Below are positions 1-5,885 of a DNA stretch of 9,837 nucleotides, in pieces. The notes beneath the pieces are model-generated. The model made no database searches and had not been told where the DNA came from. It saw only the letters and a program-made list of their open reading frames with translations. The stretch's first letter is position 1. The number at the start of each line of letters is the position of its first letter. The stretch is from Ruminococcaceae bacterium UBA3323 (GTDB taxonomy: Bacteria; Bacillota; Clostridia; Oscillospirales; Acutalibacteraceae): assembly GCA_002361935.1 (NCBI GenBank), contig DESD01000001.1:1-9837 (forward strand). The letters are read 5' to 3'. Position numbers and translations under genes: made by a program.

Positions 1-1
1 A

Positions 2-607
2 ACGATTGAAAATACTGGATTTAAAATTTCTTCAAGAGTTGAGGAAAACACCTCCCTTTTTGATATGATTCAGAATGCACTTGATTTAACGCTTCAGAAT
101 CAATCATATATGTATGTTTTATATGATGATTTCGGAAAGCTCACCTTAAAGGGACTGAACAATATGCGTTTAAATTTGCTTATTGATGAGGAAACAGGCG
201 AAAATTTCGATTATACCTCTTCAATTGACGAACAGACCTACAACAAGGTAAAGCTTACCTATGATAATGATAAAACAGGCAGGCGGGAAATCTATATTGC
301 ACAACATGGCAAAAACATTAATTCATGGGGTGTTCTTCAGTATTTTGATACGCTTCAGAAAGGCGAAAACGGACAGGCCAAGGCAGACGCATTATTGAAG
401 CTTTACAATCATAAAACAAGAAATTTATCCGTTAAAAATGCTTTTGGGGATATAAGAGTGAGGGCAGGCTCTATGGTTATTGTAATGATGAAGTTGGGAG
501 ATGTAAGCCTTAAGAATTTGATGCTTGTTGAAAAATGTAAGCATGAATTTAAAGAAAGTGAGCATTATATGGATTTGACATTAAGAGGGGGCGATTTTAT
601 TGCTTGA
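2..607 (+). CDS. xkdQ: XkdQ/YqbQ-like baseplate hub protein, 5' partial
   Basis: The frame is open from base 2, so the gene enters from outside the window; 201 residues of its C-terminal part are visible. The first ATG inside (65) has no convincing ribosome binding site and is internal. The visible part has the mixed beta-strand character of the XkdQ/YqbQ family, the hub that links the tail tube to the baseplate and is related to gpD of Mu-like phages. Examples are the stretch around NNMRLNLLIDEETGENFDY and the C-terminal YMDLTLRGGDF. It overlaps the next gene by 8 bases. The identification rests on sequence character plus perfect synteny with the xkd operon (R, S, T and U homologues follow directly). 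No catalytic residues are claimed. Confidence 0.72.
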   Translation, partial: TIENTGFKISSRVEENTSLFDMIQNALDLTLQNQSYMYVLYDDFGKLTLKGLNNMRLNLLIDEETGENFDYTSSIDEQTYNKVKLTYDNDKTGRREIYIAQHGKNINSWGVLQYFDTLQKGENGQAKADALLKLYNHKTRNLSVKNAFGDIRVRAGSMVIVMMKLGDVSLKNLMLVEKCKHEFKESEHYMDLTLRGGDFIA

Positions 608-1118
608 TACAAATGATTTATTGATAAGTATAAAAAAAGCAGCCAAGGAGGCTGTTGATGCAGGTCAGCCGTCTGATTTCAGCTTTGGAAGAGTAATAAG
701 CGAAAGACCGCTTAAAATTTCGGTTGAACAGAAAATGGTGCTGACCTCTGCACAGTTGGTGTTAACAAGAAATGTAACGGATTACAGTATGGAAATGTCT
801 GTTAACCATACAACAGATAATGCCCTTGATGTAAATATGCAGCATACGCACGGCTTTAACGGTAAAATTGAAGTGTTTTCGGGTAAAACAGATATTGGTG
901 CAAATGATGAACTGCACGCGCATACCTATTCGCATTCACATGCCTTGTCGGGTAATATTGATAATGGAAACAATGTCAATTTAAGCCATAGCCACAGCTA
1001 TTCGGGCAGAAAGTCTTTTATTGTTCACAATGGATTGTCTGTCGGTGATGAGGTTGTTTTGCTGAAGCAGAAGGGCGGACAAAAATATCTTGTTTTGGAC
1101 AGGGTGGTGCATGTATGA
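600..1118 (+). CDS. xkdR: DUF2577 (XkdR-like) baseplate protein with His-rich insert
   Basis: 172 residues starting at a TTG codon at 600, chosen because AAGAGGGGG (583-591) sits 8 bases upstream and because the N-terminus then matches the DUF2577 pattern (IKKAAKEAVDAGQPSDFSFG). The family is a small structural protein of PBSX-type tails, probably an OB-like hub component next to XkdQ. Residues 41-65 (VEQKMVLTSAQLVLT) and the C-terminal KGGQKYLVLDRV are the most family-typical parts. Between them, residues 70-132 contain a dense series of His-x-His pairs (QHTHG, HAHTYSHSH, SHSHSYSG), which could bind metal as in phage spike proteins. The gene ends in an ATGA overlap with the following start, so translation is probably coupled. 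Confidence 0.8.
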   Translation: MLDTNDLLISIKKAAKEAVDAGQPSDFSFGRVISERPLKISVEQKMVLTSAQLVLTRNVTDYSMEMSVNHTTDNALDVNMQHTHGFNGKIEVFSGKTDIGANDELHAHTYSHSHALSGNIDNGNNVNLSHSHSYSGRKSFIVHNGLSVGDEVVLLKQKGGQKYLVLDRVVHV

Positions 1119-1507
1119 TACCTCAGATTCAGGATGATATTTTAGATGCTGAAATTGAAACTCAGCCAAGCAAAACTTATTTTCTGGATATTGCTGAAAA
1201 CAGAATCCGCGGAACTGTAAATGAGCTTGAAGCAGTAAGGCAGGCGGTTTATCTTATTCTGAATACGGAAAGGTATGATTATCTTATCTATTCGTGGGAT
1301 TACGGCGTTGAGCTTAAAGAGCTTTTCGGCGAGCAGAAGGAATATGCCTATCCGGAAATCAAACGCTGCATAACGGAAGCCCTGCTTCAGGATGAAAGAA
1401 TTGCCGCAGTTGATGCTTTTGAATTTGAAGCAGGGAAAAAATCAAATCACATAAAGTTTTCGGTACACACAATTTTTGGAGATATGGAGGTGGAAACCGA
1501 TGTTTGA
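1115..1507 (+). CDS. xkdS: DUF2634 (XkdS-like), gp25-like baseplate wedge protein
   Basis: 130 residues from an ATG at 1115 that overlaps the previous stop (ATGA). XkdS/DUF2634 proteins are related to the gp25 lysozyme-like wedge component, a structural protein that helps join baseplate to sheath. The stretch NTERYDYLIYSWDYGVELK is typical of the family, as are the N-terminal acidic segment and the following GTVNELEAVRQAVYLILNTE region. Length is usual for the family (about 130-140). The gene overlaps the baseplate J gene by 8 bases and carries that gene's ribosome binding site (GGAGGTGG at about 1487-1494) within its own 3' end. Confidence 0.85.
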   Translation: MIPQIQDDILDAEIETQPSKTYFLDIAENRIRGTVNELEAVRQAVYLILNTERYDYLIYSWDYGVELKELFGEQKEYAYPEIKRCITEALLQDERIAAVDAFEFEAGKKSNHIKFSVHTIFGDMEVETDV

Positions 1508-2558
1508 AGATAAAACCTATGAGGAGCTTCTGCAGGAAAAGCTTTCAAAAGTTGCATCCTCCCTTGATAAAAGAGAGGGCTCAATTATTTATGATGCATT
1601 GGCTCCGAATTCACTTGAAAGTGCAATGCTTTATACTGCGCTTGATTCAATACTTAACGAAACCTTTGCAGATACTGCAAGCAGGGATTATCTGATTCTA
1701 AGGTGTAAGGAACGGGGGATAGCCCCGTTTCCTGCAAGTCCGGCAGTTGCGATAGGAGAGTTTAATATTGATATTCCGATAGGCAGCCGTTTTTCGGGCG
1801 ATAAATACAATTGGGCAGTCACTGAAAAAATCAGTGATAACAGATATTATTTGACCTGTGAAACGGAAGGCTCGGATTCCAACGGCGATTTGGGACAGCT
1901 TATTCCGATTGATTATATTGAAGGGTTAACAAGAGCAGAGCTTACCTCAATTGTTATCAATGGTGAGGATGAGGAGGATACAGAGATATTAAGGCTTCGC
2001 TACCTGAACAGCTTTAAAAATCAATCTTATGGTTTTAACCGTGGTCAGTATATCGCTGTTACAGAAGCGTTGCCCGGTGTGGGCGGCTGCAAGCCTTACA
2101 GGGCGTGGAACGGACCGGGAACAGTTAAGCTTGTTATTACGGATAGTCATTATATGCCGCCGTCTGACGAGCTTGTTAATTTCGTGCAGACAGCAATAGA
2201 TCCAACGCAGAACAGCGGAGAGGGGATAGGTCTTGCACCGATAGATCATGAGGTTACGGTTGTTGGTGCTTTCGGAACAGAGATAAATATTGAAACCTCT
2301 TTAACGTTTGCCGATGGGTGGAATGCGGAGGAGTGTCTGCCGTATATTGAAACAGCTCTTGATACTTATTATCAGGAGCTGAATTCTTTATGGAGCAAAG
2401 AAAACGGATTGCTGGTCAGAATTTCGCAGATTGAATCACGCTTGCTTTCGTTAACGGGAATTCTTGATGTTTCGGGAACAAAACTGAATGGTGCAGCTTC
2501 AAATACTCTTCTTGAAGCGGATTCGGTAGCCGTAAGGGGGTCTTTTGCAAATGCGTAA
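1500..2558 (+). CDS. xkdT: Baseplate J family protein (XkdT-like)
   Basis: 352 residues. The start at ATG 1500 is preferred over an in-frame ATG at 1476 because a strong Shine-Dalgarno (GGAGGTGG) lies 5 bases upstream and the protein then opens with the family-typical FEDKTYEELLQEKLSKV. Gp47/JayE-type baseplate J proteins form the ring of wedge tips around the tail hub. Diagnostic stretches are KREGSIIYDALAPNSLE near the N-terminus, DTASRDYLILRCKERGI, and a central EDTEILRLRYLNSFKNQSYG followed by an N-R-G-Q-Y segment. The C-terminal domain ends with the IESRLLSLTGILDVSG region common to the family. Length matches full-length relatives. It is followed by, and overlaps, the XkdU-like gene. Confidence 0.93.
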   Translation: MFEDKTYEELLQEKLSKVASSLDKREGSIIYDALAPNSLESAMLYTALDSILNETFADTASRDYLILRCKERGIAPFPASPAVAIGEFNIDIPIGSRFSGDKYNWAVTEKISDNRYYLTCETEGSDSNGDLGQLIPIDYIEGLTRAELTSIVINGEDEEDTEILRLRYLNSFKNQSYGFNRGQYIAVTEALPGVGGCKPYRAWNGPGTVKLVITDSHYMPPSDELVNFVQTAIDPTQNSGEGIGLAPIDHEVTVVGAFGTEINIETSLTFADGWNAEECLPYIETALDTYYQELNSLWSKENGLLVRISQIESRLLSLTGILDVSGTKLNGAASNTLLEADSVAVRGSFANA

Positions 2559-3129
2559 TTTCAATACTGCCAGAACGATTGACCTTACCGGATATCTGCC
2601 TGATGTTTTAAAGAACGTTACGGAAATGCAGGCTGTTATGAATGCCGAAACACCTATAGTACAGGCAATATGGAATGCCTGTGAAGATTGCATAAACGAC
2701 CAGTTTATATCCGAAGCAACGGAAAACGGCATTGCCCGCAGGGAAAAGATGCTGAATATAACGCCGTATGCAACCGATACTTTAGAAGACCGCCGTTTCA
2801 GGCTTCTTTCAAGGTATAATGAAAATACACCTTACACAAGAAAAAGCCTTGCTGATATGCTTGAAACCTTATGTGGTAAAGAGGGCTTTCAGCTTATAAT
2901 ATTAACCTCGGAGTTTACAGTCAGGGCAAAGGTTGCTCTTACAGTAAAAAAGCAAGCAGACAGTGTCAGAGAACTGCTGGAAAGAATTCTGCCGTATAAT
3001 ATGGCTTTTTCTGTTGAACTGCTTTATAACATATGGCAGCAGTTTAAGCCGTATACTTGGGCAGATGCTAATGAATTTACCTGGAAAGAATTAAAAGAGG
3101 AGGTGCTGCCTAATGGCAACATATACTGA
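2551..3129 (+). CDS. xkdU: DUF2313 / YmfQ-family tail protein (XkdU-like)
   Basis: 192 residues. ATG 2551 is chosen over a TTG six bases upstream because AAGGGGG (2534-2540) is 10 bases from the ATG but only 4 from the TTG. The family (gp48-like, YmfQ/XkdU) is a tail or baseplate protein acting after baseplate J in assembly and sits between baseplate J and the fibre in PBSX and Mu-like phages. The N-terminal LTGYLPDVLKNVTEMQAVM and the later EDRRFRLLSRYNENTPYT are characteristic. The C-terminal YNIWQQFKPYTWADANEFTW is also typical, the W-x-x-L ending preceding the fibre gene. The gene overlaps both neighbours and carries the fibre's ribosome binding site. Confidence 0.85.
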   Translation: MRNFNTARTIDLTGYLPDVLKNVTEMQAVMNAETPIVQAIWNACEDCINDQFISEATENGIARREKMLNITPYATDTLEDRRFRLLSRYNENTPYTRKSLADMLETLCGKEGFQLIILTSEFTVRAKVALTVKKQADSVRELLERILPYNMAFSVELLYNIWQQFKPYTWADANEFTWKELKEEVLPNGNIY

Positions 3130-4039
3130 AAATTTAAACTTAAAAAAGCCCGCTGAAACTGATTTTGTTGATGTTGCGGATATAAATGAAAATATGGAAG
3201 CAATTGATCATGCTATAGCCTCAAATGAGCAGAAGATAGCAGAGATTGAAAAAATTCAAAGCGTAATTCCATATGCTGTTTGTATGGATGATATTAATAA
3301 TGATCATTTAACAGCTGAAATTGTTAATGGAGTATTTGAATTGAAAAGAGGTATAGCTATTGATGTTTGTTTTAGTCATGATTGTTCTTGTGCCGCATAT
3401 GCGGATGCAACACTGAATGTTAACGGTACCGGTGCAAAAAAAATTTATGTAGGCAATAAACCCTTATACAATAGTGCATGGCAATCTGGTGCAATTGTTA
3501 GATTTGTCTATGATGATACAAGGTGGATTGCACAAATTCCTGTAAGAGCAAATAGATATCAACTAGGAATTGTTCAATTGACAAACAGCTCTATATCTGG
3601 AAGAGCCGCAGAGAGTTCGTGGGTAGCAGACATTGAAAAGTCAGCTAAAACAGCAAATAATACTGCTAATAACGCCATCCCTAAATCACAAATAGACACA
3701 GCCGGGGGTGTAGCAGGTTTAGATGAGAACCGGAAAGTTTTGGTTGAAGAAATTCCGATTGAAGATATTAAAAAACTTCTTAATCTTCCAATCATTGCAA
3801 CAGGCAATCTTTCCATTGTTCTTGATGAAGGGAATGTTCCGAAGGGAGAACATATTGATTTTCCCGAGGGTCTTTTCACAAAAACGCCTGTTGTTTTTGT
3901 AAATCCTAAAACTACCGTTCCCGGAACATTGGTTTTGGGTGCAAGCGTTACCAACATAACGAAAGCAGGCTGTGATATTTATTTAACACGAACATCCGCC
4001 TCGTCAACAGGCGTATGCTGGCTTGCAATTCAGGTTTAA
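3113..4039 (+). CDS. Tail fibre protein with lectin-like C-terminal domain
   Basis: 308 residues from ATG 3113, 7 bases after AGGAGGTG (3098-3105) and inside the previous gene's end. Residues 1-40 (TENLNLKKPAETDFVDVADI, then NENMEAIDHAI) are the conserved N-terminal anchor of Firmicute phage fibres, followed by a short coiled coil. Residues about 55-145 form a beta-rich repeat domain with the L-N-V-N-G-T-G motif and an F-V-Y-D-D-T-R-W motif. Residues 150-205 (LGIVQLTNSS, IPKSQIDTAGGVAGLDENRK) are a fibre spacer. The last 75 residues, ending GVCWLAIQV, resemble the H-type lectin or gp53-like receptor-binding tip. It should bind the host surface. No separate chaperone gene follows and no diversity-generating repeat is seen here. 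Confidence 0.82.
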   Translation: MATYTENLNLKKPAETDFVDVADINENMEAIDHAIASNEQKIAEIEKIQSVIPYAVCMDDINNDHLTAEIVNGVFELKRGIAIDVCFSHDCSCAAYADATLNVNGTGAKKIYVGNKPLYNSAWQSGAIVRFVYDDTRWIAQIPVRANRYQLGIVQLTNSSISGRAAESSWVADIEKSAKTANNTANNAIPKSQIDTAGGVAGLDENRKVLVEEIPIEDIKKLLNLPIIATGNLSIVLDEGNVPKGEHIDFPEGLFTKTPVVFVNPKTTVPGTLVLGASVTNITKAGCDIYLTRTSASSTGVCWLAIQV

Positions 4040-4054
4040 GGGGAGGTGTGAGGA

Positions 4055-4300
4055 TTGACAGAAATCATCGTTGCACTTATTGTAGGCGGTTTATCACTTG
4101 TCGGAGTAATCATTACAAACATATCGAGCAACAAAAAGGTACAGACCGATATGAAAGTGCAGGCAGCAGTTACGGACGAAAAAATTGAAGAGCTTACAAG
4201 AGAGGTAAGGGAACATAATAATTTCGCAAAACGCATGCCTGTTGTTGAAGAACAGATTAAAGTTATCAATCACAGAATCAAGGATTTGGAAAAACAATAA
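4055..4300 (+). CDS. Small membrane/coiled-coil lysis protein (BhlA/XhlA-like)
   Basis: 81 residues from a TTG start at 4055, selected for the strong GGGGAGGTG (4040-4048) upstream. Residues 3-21 are one hydrophobic segment rich in I, V, L and G. The rest is charged and strongly heptad-like (DEKIEELTREVREHN, EQIKVINHRIKDLEKQ), predicting a coiled coil. This N-terminal-TM, cytoplasmic coiled-coil layout is that of BhlA; XhlA has the parts in the opposite order. Such genes regularly lie just before the endolysin in Clostridia and Bacillus prophages and are called holin-like or holin-associated. Function is inferred from layout and position only. Its stop codon touches the leftward terminator of the next unit. 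Confidence 0.65.
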   Translation: MTEIIVALIVGGLSLVGVIITNISSNKKVQTDMKVQAAVTDEKIEELTREVREHNNFAKRMPVVEEQIKVINHRIKDLEKQ

Positions 4301-4324
4301 AAAAGCACCGCCGAAGGGCAGTGC
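4299..4324 (-). terminator. Leftward intrinsic terminator closing the antisense unit
   Basis: GCACCGCC (4305-4312) pairs with GGCAGTGC (4317-4324) around a GAAG loop, with one C/A mismatch. On the minus strand it is followed by six T residues (A at 4299-4304 on the plus strand). On the plus strand no T-run follows, so it should stop leftward but not rightward transcription. It would end any antisense RNA that reads through the whole toxin unit. Confidence 0.65.
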
Positions 4325-4326
4325 TG

Positions 4327-4355
4327 TTGACATAAAAGTTCATATCATGTATAAT
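4327..4355 (+). promoter_or_regulatory. Consensus sigma-A promoter for the toxin-like mRNA
   Basis: TTGACA at 4327-4332 and TATAAT at 4350-4355 with exactly 17 bases between them, a perfect match to the housekeeping consensus. The expected start is near 4360-4363, in GCGGATAAGGA. That element is repeated at the start of the opposing transcript at the same distance from its own -35 box. Confidence 0.88.
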
Positions 4356-4373
4356 TTTTGCGGATAAGGAAAA

Positions 4374-4417
4374 CTACCATAAACGGTAGGCGGTTAAATC
4401 CTGCCCCTGAAAGGGGG
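4374..4417 (+). promoter_or_regulatory. Structured 5' leader that buries the ribosome binding site
   Basis: Two hairpins lie between the predicted start and the small ORF. CTACC (4374-4378) pairs with GGTAG (4385-4389). CCCCT (4404-4408) pairs with AGGGG (4412-4416) around a GAA loop, which occupies most of the Shine-Dalgarno AAGGGGG (4411-4417). GGTAGG (4385-4390) could instead pair with CCTGCC (4400-4405) and free the binding site, so two alternative folds are possible. Occluded ribosome binding sites are typical of type I toxin mRNAs. Pairings were found by eye, without energy calculation. Confidence 0.55.
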
Positions 4418-4424
4418 CTTGCCG

Positions 4425-4499
4425 ATGGAACAATTAGCATATTTGGTATTGATACTGATTTTTGCAACTGGTTACATAATGGCTGTAAAAAGGAAATAG
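4425..4499 (+). CDS. 24-residue hydrophobic peptide, putative type I toxin
   Basis: ATG 4425 follows AAGGGGG by 7 bases; the stop TAG (4497-4499) lies in the stem of the downstream hairpin. The peptide begins MEQLAYLVLILIFATGY and ends MAVKRK. It is one short membrane-spanning segment (about residues 3-20) with a positive tail and no charge except Glu2 before the tail. That is the form of small membrane toxins of type I systems (Fst, TxpA, BsrG, holin-like toxin families), although I cannot assign it to one of them. Coding status is supported by the dedicated consensus promoter, the leader and the antisense promoter rather than by length. The alternative is a small accessory holin of the phage, since it sits between two lysis genes. 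Confidence 0.68.
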   Translation: MEQLAYLVLILIFATGYIMAVKRK

Positions 4500-4529
4500 T
4501 CGCCTCACTCCTACATAAGACGACTATTT
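4494..4529. terminator. Shared central stem-loop between converging transcripts
   Basis: AAATAGTCG (4494-4502) and CGACTATTT (4521-4529) form a perfect 9-bp stem around an 18-base loop, with A/T-rich flanks on both sides (TTTTCTAATAG rightward, TTTCCTTTTTAC leftward). It can act in either direction and matches the shared bidirectional terminator of Fst-type par loci. A competing 6-bp hairpin, ACTATT (4523-4528) with AATAGT (4533-4538), is mutually exclusive with it. The long loop and weak T-runs make it a modest terminator. Confidence 0.5.
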
Positions 4530-4552
4530 TCTAATAGTTATTCTTTTATTGT

Positions 4553-4583
4553 AAGGGGCTAACCGTCTACAGGCAAGCTCCTT
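4553..4583 (+). repeat. Imperfect palindrome carrying an anti-Shine-Dalgarno segment
   Basis: AAGGGGCT (4553-4560) faces AGCTCCTT (4576-4583), with CC/GG closing an inner 7-base loop; an RNA hairpin can form on either strand. The left arm resembles the toxin Shine-Dalgarno region as a direct repeat (AAGGGGCTAACCG against AAGGGGGCTTGCCG at 4411-4424). The right arm GGCAAGCTCCTT (4572-4583) is complementary over 12 contiguous positions, counting G-U pairs, to AGGGGGCTTGCC (4412-4423). It could therefore close the toxin ribosome binding site in a full-length mRNA. Confidence 0.55.
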
Positions 4584-4593
4584 ATCTGCTTTT

Positions 4594-4622
4594 ATATTAT
4601 CATATGATTCCGAATTTGTCAA
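4594..4622 (-). promoter_or_regulatory. Consensus minus-strand promoter for the antisense RNA
   Basis: On the minus strand TTGACA (4622-4617) is followed after exactly 17 bases by TAATAT (4599-4594). The transcript should start near 4586-4589 with GCAGATAAGGA. Distance from -35 box to this element is 33 bases, the same as on the sense side. No leftward gene lies downstream other than the toxin region, so the promoter makes sense only as an antisense promoter. Confidence 0.82.
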
Positions 4623-4648
4623 CAGCACCGCAAGGCGCTGTTTTTTTT
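4621..4648 (+). terminator. Rightward intrinsic terminator ahead of the endolysin
   Basis: AACAGC-A-CC (4621-4629) pairs with GG-C-GCTGTT (4634-4642) around GCAA, followed by eight T residues (4641-4648). It overlaps the antisense -35 box by two bases. It would end the toxin-like mRNA if that reads past the central stem-loop. It also stands between the tail operon and the endolysin start at 4676, so late transcripts must read through it or be anti-terminated. Confidence 0.8.
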
Positions 4649-4675
4649 ATATTAAATTTTACGGAGGAATCAAAA

Positions 4676-5635
4676 ATGAAAAAAATCAAATGGACCAGGG
4701 AAACAACCAAGAGAGTATTCAAAACATTCATTCAGGCAGCCCTTGCCTATATGGCAATGAATATTGCCGGTGTGGATTTCACAGGCGACAGGGATATGGT
4801 AAAAACCGCCTTAATCGGTCTTGCGCTTTCTTCTATCTCTGCAGGTATTGCCGCACTTATGAATTTGCAGTCGCCTGCAGAGCCCGAACAGCTCGGTGGA
4901 GCTTCCGCTCTTACCTTTGAAGCATGGATAAAGAAATATCTTGGAAAGAAAACGGATTATGACGGTGCGTACGGCGTTCAGTGTGTGGATTTGATTGATT
5001 GCTATATAGATAAGTGCCTTGGACTTAAAAAAGGCTTCTGGGGCAATGCAAAGAACTGGTGGACGGACAGAAGCAAAAGCACGTGGCTCAAAAATAATTT
5101 TGAATTCATCACACCGAAATACAAAAACGGAGAGCTGAAAGCAGGGGATATCGGTATCAGAACAAGCGGTACATACGGGCATATCTTCATTGTTGCAGAG
5201 CCTTCCGCAAACGGTCAGTTCAAATATTATGACCAGAACGCAGCAGGTAAGCATGAAGCCATGACCTTAAGAACAAAGGCGTTCACAAGTGCAAATATTA
5301 ATGGTATTCTCAGACCGAAGAATCAGGCACCGTTTAAAACTGCTGTGAAAAAGCCGGCAGCAAGCTCTTTCAAAAAGGGCGATGTTGTAACCTTAACAAC
5401 CAATGTAAACGTAAGAACAGGTGCAGGCACAAATTATGCGCAGAAGAAGGTATCACAGCTCACCAAGGACGGCAAAAAGAATGCAACCTCAAAGCTGCCC
5501 CTTGCCAAGGCTACGCTTAAAACAGGCACAAAGGTAACCCTTCAGTCAATAAAGACAGTGGGTTCAGATATCTGGGCACAAATCCCTTCCGGATGGATAT
5601 GTCTCAGATATGGCGGCAAAAACTATGCGAAGTAA
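4676..5635 (+). CDS. Endolysin: r1t-holin-like N-terminus fused to CHAP and SH3 domains
   Basis: 319 residues from ATG 4676, 7 bases after CGGAGGAA; an upstream in-frame ATG at 4604 lies before a terminator and is rejected. Residues 1-65 hold two hydrophobic segments (about 17-32 and 41-64) joined by a short polar turn, with the FKTFIQAALAYMAMN and ALIGLALSSISAGIAALMNL patterns of r1t-type phage holins. Residues about 78-212 are a CHAP peptidoglycan amidase/peptidase, with Cys103 in YGVQCVDL, His169 in TYGHIFIV and an Asp/Asn candidate around YYDQN (184-188). After a K/P/A linker, residues 235-312 form a bacterial SH3 wall-binding domain (VNVRTGAGTNYAQ, W-I-C-L-R-Y). No signal peptide cleavage site is evident, so the holin-like part may itself anchor or export the enzyme. 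I see no separate holin of this type in the window. Confidence 0.88.
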   Translation: MKKIKWTRETTKRVFKTFIQAALAYMAMNIAGVDFTGDRDMVKTALIGLALSSISAGIAALMNLQSPAEPEQLGGASALTFEAWIKKYLGKKTDYDGAYGVQCVDLIDCYIDKCLGLKKGFWGNAKNWWTDRSKSTWLKNNFEFITPKYKNGELKAGDIGIRTSGTYGHIFIVAEPSANGQFKYYDQNAAGKHEAMTLRTKAFTSANINGILRPKNQAPFKTAVKKPAASSFKKGDVVTLTTNVNVRTGAGTNYAQKKVSQLTKDGKKNATSKLPLAKATLKTGTKVTLQSIKTVGSDIWAQIPSGWICLRYGGKNYAK

Positions 5636-5667
5636 CCTTGTGATAAATTAAATAGAGTATATGATAT

Positions 5668-5709
5668 AGCCCCTGCTTCCTATTGCTTTTAGGTTGCAGG
5701 GGCTTTTTG
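5668..5709 (+). terminator. Strong terminator after the endolysin
   Basis: AGCCCCTGC (5668-5676) pairs perfectly with GCAGGGGCT (5696-5704), with an inner CCTA/TAGG stem (5679-5682, 5690-5693), followed by a T-rich run. It ends the lysis operon and isolates the AT-rich cargo genes, which must therefore have their own promoter. Confidence 0.92.
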
Positions 5710-5741
5710 TTGTTATATTGAATAATTTTTAAATACAGTTT

Positions 5742-5807
5742 TTGTGCAACACTACAAAAATACTACAATTTTCGACTTTTTGCGTTACTTTTTATACGCT
5801 TTTGCAA
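5742..5807 (+). promoter_or_regulatory. Candidate control region of the cargo operon
   Basis: This lies in the 250-base gap between endolysin and cargo genes. Two copies of ACTACAA (5751-5757 and 5762-5768) are spaced 11 bases apart, one helical turn, and suggest an operator. The second overlaps a possible -10 box TACAAT (5764-5769), with a weak -35 TTGTGC (5742-5747) and a 16-base spacer. An inverted repeat follows (GCGT 5782-5785 with ACGC 5796-5799). The promoter match is poor and several other AT-rich hexamers in 5710-5880 could serve instead. The repeat spacing is the firmer observation. Confidence 0.3.
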
Positions 5808-5885
5808 CTATATTTTTTGATAATAAATTTATATGCCATTTTTATATGATTAATGTAATGGTATTATTTTTTAAAAGAGGATAAA

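Larger units (their letters stand above)
4490..4588 (-). ncRNA. Putative antisense RNA opposing the toxin-like mRNA
   Basis: A consensus minus-strand promoter (4594-4622) directs an RNA starting near 4586-4589. It would end near 4490 if it stops at the central stem-loop (about 100 nt), or near 4299 if it reads through to the leftward terminator (about 290 nt). No reading frame with a ribosome binding site is seen in it. The short form covers the 3' end of the toxin-like mRNA. In addition its segment CGGUUAGCCCCUU can pair imperfectly with the toxin Shine-Dalgarno region AAGGGGGCUUGCCG, so it could block translation directly, as in par loci with paired repeats. Extent and function are inferred. 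Confidence 0.6.

Noticed and set aside
1476..1499. Earlier ATG for the baseplate J gene
   Set aside because: GGAGGTGG lies after it and 5 bases before ATG 1500, where family similarity begins.
3574..3957. Leftward 127-codon frame inside the tail fibre
   Set aside because: It lies opposite a recognisable fibre C-terminus; composition looks like an antisense shadow.
3113..4039. Possible diversity-generating or invertible fibre cassette
   Set aside because: No reverse transcriptase, template repeat, invertase or inverted repeats around the fibre tip are visible.
4036..4333. Leftward 77- and 79-codon frames opposite the small lysis protein
   Set aside because: They lack ribosome binding sites and mirror the coiled-coil gene, which has a strong one.
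4604..4675. Upstream in-frame ATG extending the endolysin by 24 residues
   Set aside because: It has no ribosome binding site and the extension crosses the terminator hairpin and T8 run; ATG 4676 has GGAGGAA at correct distance.
4811..5254. Leftward 147-codon frame opposite the endolysin
   Set aside because: Shadow of a well-identified gene, no ribosome binding site and no recognisable family.
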